Shown: one piece after another, positions 42,795 through 50,575 of the stretch
Layout: each line of letters opens with the position of its first letter
Position numbering within the stretch: position 1 is the stretch's first letter
Assembly: GCA_025455005.1 (NCBI GenBank)
Contig: JALONH010000014.1
Location: 1-64,000, forward strand
DNA from: Cytophagaceae bacterium
Lineage (GTDB): Bacteria > Bacteroidota > Bacteroidia > Cytophagales > Cytophagaceae
Direction: 5' to 3'
DNA length: 64,000 nt
Program-made: the position numbers and the translations under genes
Notes under the pieces: model-generated
Seen by the model: only the letters and a program-made list of their open reading frames with translations
Database searches by the model: none
Told to the model about the DNA's origin: nothing

Positions 42795-43384
42795 AACATC
42801 CCATCGAACACTATTACCATATCTTAGAGTTGCCCGTCGATGCTTCCATAGAAGATATAAAAAAATCGTATAGAGAAAAAGTGAAGCGTTGTCATCGCGA
42901 TAAAAATACTTCCAGTGACCATCGAGAACAATTTTTAATTGTTCAACAAGCGTATGAAATTGTCCTTCCTTACGCATCCAACCTTCAACTTCAGTATTCT
43001 AGTTCGGGAGCTGTTCGAGGGGCTGTTCCGGATAACGTTAAACCCATCGATGGGATGAGTTATGATACCTTCAAGCATTCCAAACATTATACTACGGCAC
43101 GTTTTAATTATAAAAATGAAATTTTTGTTGAAGCTGCTACAAATTTGTTTATGCAAATTCATTTTCCGCTGATAGCCGGATGCTTTTTGGGTGTTCTGGT
43201 TTTTATAGGTTTGTTTATTTTAATGTTTTTTCTTTTGATTCCTAAATGGATTCATATTATCAAGCCTTTGATAAGATTTAATTCAACCGATTGGAAATAT
43301 TGTATGAAAAAAAATAGGCGCTTTAGTTGGTTGCTTTACGTTCCTATACCGTTATTTGTATTGATGATTTTCCTAAATGAATAA
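42791..43384 (+). CDS. J-domain-like membrane protein with HRD in place of HPD
   Basis: 197 residues: J-like domain at the N-terminus (HYYHILELPVDASIEDIKK) paralogous to the gene at 41304, but the catalytic HPD triplet is HRD (residues 35-37, CHRDKNTS). Pro to Arg in HPD would be expected to abolish Hsp70 stimulation. Two strongly hydrophobic segments follow (about residues 120-150 and 180-195). Ends 59 bases before the IS30-type remnant. A pseudo-J-protein, or one with a different role. Confidence 0.78.
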   Translation: MKHPIEHYYHILELPVDASIEDIKKSYREKVKRCHRDKNTSSDHREQFLIVQQAYEIVLPYASNLQLQYSSSGAVRGAVPDNVKPIDGMSYDTFKHSKHYTTARFNYKNEIFVEAATNLFMQIHFPLIAGCFLGVLVFIGLFILMFFLLIPKWIHIIKPLIRFNSTDWKYCMKKNRRFSWLLYVPIPLFVLMIFLNE

Positions 43385-43442
43385 GTATATATTTGGGGTT
43401 TATTGTAGATTCAAAATAGACACTTTTTATCCATAGGGTTGT

Positions 43443-44648
43443 TTAGTTTAAACTGGATGTATTACTAAAAATAAATTATTTTAACTTTTACTATACAATA
43501 CCTACAGTAGTTATAAGTGCAATTTTTCCAGTAGCACTTCATTAAGTGTTTTATAATTAAATTTTCTAATTGATCTTCTGATAAGTTTTCTTTCAACAGA
43601 TCTCATTTCACTTACTGTAATATTACGCAAATCTGTCTTATTAGTAAAATATCTTATTAAAACTCCAATTCTATATTCTACAGTTCCCTTGTCATGGCTT
43701 GTATAAAGTCTAGTAAAATAAGTTTCTATACCCATCTGTTGTTTTAATTCATAGTGATAAGAAAATGCTTTATCATTGTCAAATGTAAGTGTAAGAACTG
43801 GATACTTACTTTTTAATATTTTTTTTTAAGTGCTTTTAGTTCCCAAATAGTTTCTTTTTTAAGTAACAATGTAAGTTTAGTTGCTAAACAAGCGCTATCA
43901 GACATTACTAGAACGGTACCTTTATGGTCTTTGCCCATCATTAAATCTACTTCTATATCACTGAGTCGTTCTCTTTTATGAACTACTTTAGGCTTAGCTC
44001 TATCGGAGCACGATTTGGTATTATCCCTCTTTATTTTTTATGTTTCCCATTTTTCAACGTCTACGGCCATGCCTAAGGTGTCTATATAGCTCCTAGTATG
44101 GTTTATCTTTTAGATTATTTTACCTTTTTCACTTCCATATCCATTGATAAATCCATTCCTGGCTAATAGTAACTCATGCCAACCGTTTACTTATCAGTTC
44201 AGGACTCCATTTTTTATCAGTAAAATAAGGTTTTATCCTTTCTCTCAAGGATTCATCAAAAACTACTCTGTTGGCCTTAAAAAACATGTCTGATATGAGT
44301 ACGCCGTTGTGCATTATCAGTTATCTGCTTTATACTCTCCTGACGTTCGGCCTCTTTGGGTGGTATTTCGCTTTAATTCCCTACTCACTGTGGAGGGATG
44401 ACATCCTATATGTTGGGAGATATCCTTTTGATTTAAACCTGCTTATTTTAAAGCCTCTATTTGGTATCTTTGTTCCAAAATTGGTTATGTGTAACTATTC
44501 GAGATAAACAATCCAAAGATTGCACTACTTTGTCAAACAAATAAAGCGCTCAAAAGCTTTTTATGTTTTTTAATTGTATCAAAATATATATGTATTAATA
44601 CAATTTTTGATCAATTGTTTCCTTAGTCAGTTCATCCAGTTAAACTAA
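43443..44648 (-). mobile_element. Decayed IS30-family insertion sequence
   Basis: About 1.2 kb bounded by imperfect inverted repeats: 43443-43459 (TTAGTTTAAACTGGATG) and 44633-44648, whose reverse complement is TTAGTTTAACTGGATG (one base shorter). Inside, the minus strand carries a broken IS30-type transposase. Length fits the family. No target-site duplication could be identified. A partial direct similarity also exists between 43463-43487 and 44649-44669, which blurs the exact right boundary. Confidence 0.6.
43511..44493 (-). pseudogene. IS30-family transposase pseudogene
   Basis: Reading the minus strand in pieces recovers the N-terminal HTH (LEQRYQIEAL...AGLNQKDISQHIG, CHPSTVSRELKRN) around 44350-44480, a middle part with VDLMMGKDHKGTVLVM near 43920 and a C-terminal IS30 stretch from 43735 (ETYFTRLYTSHDKGTVEYR, ...NYKTLNEVLLEKL). 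Several in-frame stops and frameshifts separate the pieces, so no active transposase can be made. Order and strand are consistent with a single old gene. Confidence 0.75.
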
Positions 44649-44951
44649 TACTAAAAATTATTTCAACTTATTGGTAGGTTATTGTTTAAAATAATACACA
44701 ATGTATAATTGGTTTATTTAATTAATAATAATATTATCATTATGTTTATACTAATTTTAGTGTTTTTACAATCCAATTCTATCTTAAACAAAATCGTAAA
44801 TTAGGATAACTTTGTTAAAAAAAAATCGTAATATTCATTTCAATCTCAAATATTCATTATCGCTTTCGACTATTTTGTTATAAAAGCTAAAAAATATTTC
44901 TCCTATTTACCGTTAAAGTTAATATCATACTTTACACCGATTAAAACTAAA
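44649..44951. other. AT-rich spacer between the IS30 remnant and the export locus
   Basis: Over 300 bases with very high A+T and no credible open frame. It contains the promoter-like TAACTTTG at 44807-44814 and a long leader of about 137 bases before the ABC permease start. No structured element was recognised. Confidence 0.4.
44807..44814 (+). promoter_or_regulatory. Candidate -7 element for the export locus
   Basis: TAACTTTG matches TAnnTTTG exactly, 137 bases upstream of the ABC permease gene. No good -33 element. It implies a long 5' leader. Confidence 0.4.
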
Positions 44952-45773
44952 ATGGAATATCGAATTGTACCTCCTAAAAATTATCGTCTAAATCTAAAAG
45001 AACTTTGGGGCTATAGAGAATTATTTTATTTTTTTACTTGGAGGGATATTAAAGTAAAATATAAACAAACATACTTAGGTTTTTCTTGGGCGATTCTTCA
45101 ACCCTTTTTTTTAATGATTATATTTTCTTTAGTCTTTAGGCCCATATTGAAAACCGATACATTGTCTGTACCGTATCCATTATTTGTTTATATGGGATTA
45201 ATATTATGGAATATATTTTCCAATGGAGTTTTAACAGCAGGCAATAGTATGATACAAAATGCTGCTATTATTAAGAAAATCTATTTTCCTAGATTAATTA
45301 TCCCTTTCTCCTCTGTATTTATTTCTGTTTTCGATTTTATAATGACTTTAATTCCTTTAATCTTATTATTTATCTACTATAAAACTCCTATAGACATTGA
45401 TGGCTTACTTTGGAAATTACCAGTCTCTATTTTTCTCCTTTTATCAACTACACTAGGTATTGGTACATTTTTATCTGCCTTGACCGTAAAGTATAGAGAC
45501 TTTAGGTATATTATACCCTTTTTGATACAAGTGTTAATGTTTACCTCGCCAATATTATATACATCAAGTCAAATTGATAATTTAATAGTTAGATACTTTT
45601 TACAATTTAACCCTATCTCAACTGCTATTGAATTATTTAGAAGTATTATAGTCGAATCGTATCCTATTTCTATATCATACTTGACAATGAATATAGGAAT
45701 CGCTTTGACAGTACTAATTGTTGGTGTAGTTTATTTTAGAAAGACAGAACATTTTTTTGCTGATATATCCTAA
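44952..45773 (+). CDS. ABC-2 type polysaccharide export permease (Wzm-like)
   Basis: 273 residues with six predicted transmembrane helices and the ABC2-membrane family patterns (LFYFFTWRDIKVKYKQTYLG, IFSNGVLTAGNSMIQNAAII, KIYFPRLIIPFSSVF). Exports O-antigen or capsule-type polysaccharide with the following ATPase. AT-rich. First gene of a short co-directional block; 7 bases separate it from the ATPase start. Confidence 0.9.
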   Translation: MEYRIVPPKNYRLNLKELWGYRELFYFFTWRDIKVKYKQTYLGFSWAILQPFFLMIIFSLVFRPILKTDTLSVPYPLFVYMGLILWNIFSNGVLTAGNSMIQNAAIIKKIYFPRLIIPFSSVFISVFDFIMTLIPLILLFIYYKTPIDIDGLLWKLPVSIFLLLSTTLGIGTFLSALTVKYRDFRYIIPFLIQVLMFTSPILYTSSQIDNLIVRYFLQFNPISTAIELFRSIIVESYPISISYLTMNIGIALTVLIVGVVYFRKTEHFFADIS

Positions 45774-45780
45774 ATGTAAA

Positions 45781-46947
45781 ATGGAACCGATTCTAGAAGT
45801 ATCTAACTTAAGTAAAACATATTCTATATATTCTGCTGAAGAGATGAATCAAACATTTAGAGAAAGTTTGATTCGTTTTTTCCAAAAGAAAAGATTTCGA
45901 GAAAGAATCGATGTTTTAAAAAATGTAACATTTAAGATTGAAGCGGGAGAAAGTGTTGCCATTATAGGAAAAAATGGAGCAGGTAAATCAACTCTTTTAA
46001 AAATACTAAGTAAAATAACACCTCCTACAAAAGGAGAGATAATATGCAGAGGCAAAGTAGCCAGTTTACTTGAAGTTGGAACAGGATTTCATTCAGAACT
46101 TACGGGTAGAGAAAATATTTACTTAAATGGGTCTATTTTAGGACTTAGTAAATATGAAATCAATAAACATTTTGATGCGATTGTAGATTTTAGTGGAATT
46201 CATAAATTTATTGAAACACCTATTAAACATTATAGTAGCGGAATGCAATTACGACTTGCCTTTGCAGTAGCAGCTCACCTAGAACCAGAAATTTTAATAA
46301 TAGATGAAGTATTAGCAGTAGGAGATAGTGAGTTTCAGAAAAAATGTATTGGGAAAATGGATGAAGTTAGTCGAAGTGGACGAACTATTCTGTTTGTAAG
46401 TCATAATCTAGATGTAATTAGTAGTTTATGTTCTAGAGCGATCGTATTAGAAAAAGGCGAAATTAAGTATGATGGCGATATTACTTCTGCCATTGGATTT
46501 TACAATAGTAGTAATTCTGTTACTAGTGGGTATGTATCAGGATTAAAAAATAAAAGCGTTTACATCCAAAAGATTTATCTTAAACAAATAGATAAGTCTT
46601 TTTACTATACTCGAGATACCGTAGAAATTTGTTTCGAAATATTTAATGAAGTGCCAGAAATGCGGTTTGATCTATTTGTTCTTCTTTTGAACGAAAAAAA
46701 GCAACGAATATGTGCTTTTGAATATCAAAATATTCAAAGCAATGTACAATTAAATATTGAATCAGACTTTTTAGTAAGAGGAAAATATAGTGTTACCGCC
46801 TTCTTAAATATTCCTCAACAAGCAAAGTTAGATGAAGTTGAAGATACTTGTACTTTTGAAGTTATCGACAGTGGGTCTGACATGCAGAAACATGGTTCTT
46901 TTAACTATGGTAATGTTTTTGGAAAAGGAAATTGGCAATTGCTATGA
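45781..46947 (+). CDS. ABC polysaccharide export ATPase (Wzt-like)
   Basis: 388 residues from the ATG at 45781. Walker A GKNGAGKST, signature YSSGMQLRLAFAV, Walker B EILIIDEVLAVGD, H-loop LFVSHN. An extra ~130-residue C-terminal domain (from SGYVSGLKNKSVYIQKI) is the Wzt carbohydrate-binding extension that recognises the polysaccharide end. Paired with the permease upstream. It overlaps the FkbM gene by 4 bases (ATGA). Confidence 0.92.
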   Translation: MEPILEVSNLSKTYSIYSAEEMNQTFRESLIRFFQKKRFRERIDVLKNVTFKIEAGESVAIIGKNGAGKSTLLKILSKITPPTKGEIICRGKVASLLEVGTGFHSELTGRENIYLNGSILGLSKYEINKHFDAIVDFSGIHKFIETPIKHYSSGMQLRLAFAVAAHLEPEILIIDEVLAVGDSEFQKKCIGKMDEVSRSGRTILFVSHNLDVISSLCSRAIVLEKGEIKYDGDITSAIGFYNSSNSVTSGYVSGLKNKSVYIQKIYLKQIDKSFYYTRDTVEICFEIFNEVPEMRFDLFVLLLNEKKQRICAFEYQNIQSNVQLNIESDFLVRGKYSVTAFLNIPQQAKLDEVEDTCTFEVIDSGSDMQKHGSFNYGNVFGKGNWQLL

Positions 46948-47693
46948 GTAAGTTAAATTGGAAGCATTTAGGTGTAGCCATCAAGCAATTTGGTGTTATT
47001 GATGGAATCTATTTATTTTTTATTTTGTGCACTCAAAAAAAATCACATTTATATGTAAAATCGTGGAAGCAATGGTTTTATATTCGTCCCCATACAAGCG
47101 ATAGAGATGCGTTTATTAATATCTTAATTGAACAAGAATACAAATTCTTTACTCCTATTATTCCAAATAATGTTATTGACGCTGGTGCTAATGTGGGTTA
47201 TTTTACAAAATATATAAAACATTTATACCCTTCCTCTACTGTAATATGTTTAGAACCGGATAGCTCCAATTATTCTATACTTGAACAAAATACGAAAGAC
47301 TTAGATAAAGTTTTTTTAAGAAAAGCGGGACTATGGTCAAATAGTTCAATGTTGGAAGTAGTAGATCGATTACAAGTAGGTCATTGGGGGTTATCAGTTG
47401 AAGAAAACCCTTTAGGAACAATAAAAGCGGTGGGTATAAATGATATAATTAATGAATTTAATTGGACATATATTGATATATTAAAAATCGATATTGAAGG
47501 TTCAGAACATCAACTTTTTTCAAAAAATATTAATTGGTTAGTAAAAACAAGGATAATAATAATCGAAACACATGAACGTTTTTTCCCAGATTGTAATATA
47601 AATTTTGAAAATGCAATTCAAACGTATATTCCTAATCATAGAAGGGAAGTTGTTGGTGAAAACATTATAATTTTTAATCTTAGTTTAATGTAA
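46944..47693 (+). CDS. FkbM-family methyltransferase
   Basis: 249 residues from the ATG at 46944. SAM-binding motif NVIDAGANVGYFTKYI, later CLEPDSSNYSIL and YIDILKIDIEGSEHQLFS, which is the FkbM signature. It likely O-methylates a sugar, perhaps as the terminal cap recognised by the Wzt extension; that link is inference. Translational overlap with both neighbours (ATGA before, TAATG after). Confidence 0.88.
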   Translation: MSKLNWKHLGVAIKQFGVIDGIYLFFILCTQKKSHLYVKSWKQWFYIRPHTSDRDAFINILIEQEYKFFTPIIPNNVIDAGANVGYFTKYIKHLYPSSTVICLEPDSSNYSILEQNTKDLDKVFLRKAGLWSNSSMLEVVDRLQVGHWGLSVEENPLGTIKAVGINDIINEFNWTYIDILKIDIEGSEHQLFSKNINWLVKTRIIIIETHERFFPDCNINFENAIQTYIPNHRREVVGENIIIFNLSLM

Positions 47694-48646
47694 TGAAAAG
47701 CGGTGTTTCTGTTATTATCTGTTGTTATAATAGTGAAGATAGAATACTTGACACATTAAAATATTTAGAATGTCAAGTATTAAATGAAAATATAGGTATG
47801 GAGGTTATTGTTGTTGACAATAACTGTACAGATCATACTGTTTATTTGGTTGAAGAATTTCGTAAAAATGCCACTAAAGCAATTCGCGTAGTTAAAGAGT
47901 CTACACCCGGTTTGTCATATGCCAGGAATAGAGGAGTGAAAGAATCCACATTCAACTATTTAATTTTTTGTGATGATGATAATTGGTTAAATCCCTATTA
48001 CGTATTCAATGCTTATGTTTATTTAAATATGGGATATTCAATTGTAGGTGGTGAAGGAAAAGCTACATTTTCCATTACTCCTCCGGATTGGTTCAAAAAT
48101 AATGAAAAAGCATATGCTTGTGGAAAACAACAGTCCAACAAACCAGTGTATGGTGCGGGTTTGTGTATAAAAAAAACATTTATAGAACAACTCCAGCAAA
48201 TGGGTTGGAGTAATGTTATTTCCGATAGAGTAAAAGATAAATTAATTTCAGGTGGTGATACAGAGCTCTGTTACATGGCGTTATTATTAAAGCATAAGAT
48301 TTTTGTTCCTGAAAATGGTTTAGAGTTTTTTCATGCTATACCTAAAAATAGATTGAGCAAAAACTACATAGAATCCTTCCATTATTGGAATGGATATAGC
48401 TCTTTCATCCTAAGTTCTTATGAAGATCTCTTATTAGGTAATACATCCTTTATTGGTTTTTTCCCTATTTGGTGGTTAAAACGGTTTCTTTATTTATTTT
48501 TAATGAAGTGTAAAATTACAATAGGAATTACAACTGCTTTACAGCCTTTAGGATTTTCTGGGTATTTTACTTCTTTTTTAAAAAATTCTACTTCAGTTTA
48601 CAACCATACAGTTTTATTAAAAAATCAAGTTTTTAATAATTACTAA
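47693..48646 (+). CDS. Glycosyltransferase family 2
   Basis: 317 residues, GT-A fold: SVIICCYNSEDRI, VVDNNCTDHTVYLV, the DDD-type motif IFCDDDNWLNP, then a family C-terminal part with a GAGLCIKKTF segment. Start codon overlaps the FkbM stop (TAATG). Its 3' end overlaps the convergent GT2 gene by 30 bases. Confidence 0.87.
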   Translation: MKSGVSVIICCYNSEDRILDTLKYLECQVLNENIGMEVIVVDNNCTDHTVYLVEEFRKNATKAIRVVKESTPGLSYARNRGVKESTFNYLIFCDDDNWLNPYYVFNAYVYLNMGYSIVGGEGKATFSITPPDWFKNNEKAYACGKQQSNKPVYGAGLCIKKTFIEQLQQMGWSNVISDRVKDKLISGGDTELCYMALLLKHKIFVPENGLEFFHAIPKNRLSKNYIESFHYWNGYSSFILSSYEDLLLGNTSFIGFFPIWWLKRFLYLFLMKCKITIGITTALQPLGFSGYFTSFLKNSTSVYNHTVLLKNQVFNNY

Positions 48647-49483
48647 CGATCGTAAACTCAAAAAGGACAGTGGAAATTTTTTAATAGAACTCAAGTAATA
48701 TGTAAAAGCCTCTCTCTTCGATTTACTTAATAATAATTGCAGTGCAATCAAACTTTGCCAATAAGAAAATATTTTATTGTAATCTTTAGAATAAATTTCT
48801 TTCACCATTTTATCCGAGAACGCATATTTAAAAAATGAATCACGTCTAGAAAGTATTTTTTTTAGATTCAAATTCATAACACTTCTTTCGTCGTGTTGAA
48901 TTACCGTAGACGTTATAATGGGTATGTGGTGAATGGTTGTATAGGCCGATATCCTAAACCATAATTCATAATCTTCGGAAGCAGACAATGTTTTATCTTC
49001 AACGAAATGATGTTGAGCAAACAGTGACTTACTTATGACAATTCCATTACAGCTGTAGGGATTACCTACAAGTATAGAATTCGCTAGTGTAGTTCTTGAA
49101 TAAAGTAGTTTTCCGTCGTTTGTTTTTGAATCATACGCTAAGTGAAAAATGTTATAATGATATTGTTGAATAATTTGTAGCGCCGTTGATACATGGTTTG
49201 GGTACATAATATCATCCGAATCAAAAAAATTCAAGTAGTTTCCTTGAGCTATGGTAGCGCCGTAGTTACGAGCAGCTCCTCGCTCATTATTTTCCTTCCA
49301 ATAATATTTAAATCTTTTGTCTTCCAAATAAGGTTGTACTACTTCTCTTGTATTATCAGTACTACCATCGTCGATGATTAATACTTCGAAGTTTTTATTA
49401 CTTTGATTTAATATACTTGTTAAGGTAACAGGCAAAAAATTCGCTCTATTATAAGTAGGGATAATTATACTAAGTTCAGGCAT
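48617..49483 (-). CDS. Glycosyltransferase family 2
   Basis: 288 residues: PELSIIIPTYNRANFLPVTL, IIDDGSTDNTREVV, RGAARNYGATIAQG and the metal-binding FFDSDDIMYPNHV. A complete GT-A enzyme. It overlaps the upstream epimerase gene by 8 bases in the same direction, so they form a two-gene operon opposite to the ABC locus. Acceptor unknown. Confidence 0.88.
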   Translation of the reverse strand: MPELSIIIPTYNRANFLPVTLTSILNQSNKNFEVLIIDDGSTDNTREVVQPYLEDKRFKYYWKENNERGAARNYGATIAQGNYLNFFDSDDIMYPNHVSTALQIIQQYHYNIFHLAYDSKTNDGKLLYSRTTLANSILVGNPYSCNGIVISKSLFAQHHFVEDKTLSASEDYELWFRISAYTTIHHIPIITSTVIQHDERSVMNLNLKKILSRRDSFFKYAFSDKMVKEIYSKDYNKIFSYWQSLIALQLLLSKSKREAFTYYLSSIKKFPLSFLSLRSLVIIKNLIF

Positions 49484-50414
49484 AAAAATTTAATTTGTAA
49501 TTCAATACTTCTTTCAATCCTTCTTCCAAGGTAGTAAACTTTTCGTTCACTAAGTTTTTCATTTTAGAAATATCTGGATGCCTTCTCGTCATGTCTCCTT
49601 CTTTCAAAGGGGGCAAATGAATTATTTCAGATTTCGAATTAGTAATTTTATTTATCTCTAGGGCTAATTGCTTTATAGGAAGTTCTATGTCTGAACCGAT
49701 GTTTACTATATCATTTATATATAAATCATTATTTAAACACGAAAGTGTGGCTTTTAAATTATCATTGATATAACAGAACGTTCTAGTCTGTAATCCATCC
49801 CCATAAATTGTTATCGGTTCGTTTTTTAGAGAAAGATTCAAAAACTTGGAAATAACAAAATCTTCGCTTTGCTTAGGACCGTAGGTATTAAAAAATCTAA
49901 AAATCGTATAATTTAGTCCGAATTCCTGATGGTATGCTTTTAAAAAAACTTCGCCTAAATTTTTAACTACAGCATATGGTAATTTTGAATTTAACGGAGT
50001 GGTATTTTCATTTTGAGGAAATTCTACCGGTTCGCCGTACACTTCTGAAGAAGAAGAATAAAAAATACGCTTTACATTTGTGTTTTTAGCTAATTGAGCA
50101 ATGTACTCTATCCCTTTTATATCTTCTAATACTTTTACCGGATTATCTAGTGTTTTCTTTACTCCAACATATGCTGCATAATGAAAGACATAATCAAAAT
50201 TATAAGCATACATAATGGAAGAAATGTCTTGATAGTTATTGACATTGGCTTTTATAAACTTACAATTCGTATTATTTAAACAGGTTAAATTATACTTAAA
50301 TCCAGTTTCGAAATTATCTACCAAAACAATATAATTGGACTGATCTAATGATAGTTGGTCTGCTAAACTGCTTGCTATGAAACCGGCTCCACCTGTTATT
50401 AATATTTTCCGCAT
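49476..50414 (-). CDS. NAD-dependent epimerase/dehydratase
   Basis: 312 residues, extended SDR: GGAGFIASSLADQL at the N-terminus, YSSSSEVYGEPVEFPQ with the catalytic Ser region, and YAVVKNLGEVF for Tyr-x-x-x-Lys. Resembles UDP-glucose 4-epimerase/UDP-glucuronate-type enzymes that make nucleotide sugars. The exact substrate is unclear. Pairs with the downstream GT2. Confidence 0.88.
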   Translation of the reverse strand: MRKILITGGAGFIASSLADQLSLDQSNYIVLVDNFETGFKYNLTCLNNTNCKFIKANVNNYQDISSIMYAYNFDYVFHYAAYVGVKKTLDNPVKVLEDIKGIEYIAQLAKNTNVKRIFYSSSSEVYGEPVEFPQNENTTPLNSKLPYAVVKNLGEVFLKAYHQEFGLNYTIFRFFNTYGPKQSEDFVISKFLNLSLKNEPITIYGDGLQTRTFCYINDNLKATLSCLNNDLYINDIVNIGSDIELPIKQLALEINKITNSKSEIIHLPPLKEGDMTRRHPDISKMKNLVNEKFTTLEEGLKEVLNYKLNFYA

Positions 50415-50515
50415 CGCTTTTATATGAAAAATCTAATTTAAACACTTTTACGTAATCTTATTCGTATTGTTAAATAATATATTTTAATCGAATGTTTAAT
50501 ACATTTTATAAATAG

Positions 50516-50554
50516 AAAGTGGGGTATTCGAATTACTAACGAATACCCCACTTT
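50516..50554. terminator. Strong bidirectional terminator
   Basis: AAAGTGGGGTATTCG (50516-50530) pairs perfectly with CGAATACCCCACTTT (50540-50554) around a 9-base loop; the ends are A/T-rich. It lies 22 bases past the stop of the CotH gene (minus) and upstream of the epimerase gene. Confidence 0.85.
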
Positions 50555-50575
50555 TATATAATAATCGCTACTTTT

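Noticed and set aside
44271-44507. Plus-strand open frame of 78 residues in the IS30 remnant
   Set aside because: It is antisense to recognisable transposase HTH sequence on the minus strand.
43463-44669. TACTAAAAAT...TTATTTnAACTT direct repeat (43463-43487 and 44649-44669) as target-site duplication of the IS
   Set aside because: One copy lies inside the left inverted repeat and the other outside the right one, so it cannot be a simple target duplication.
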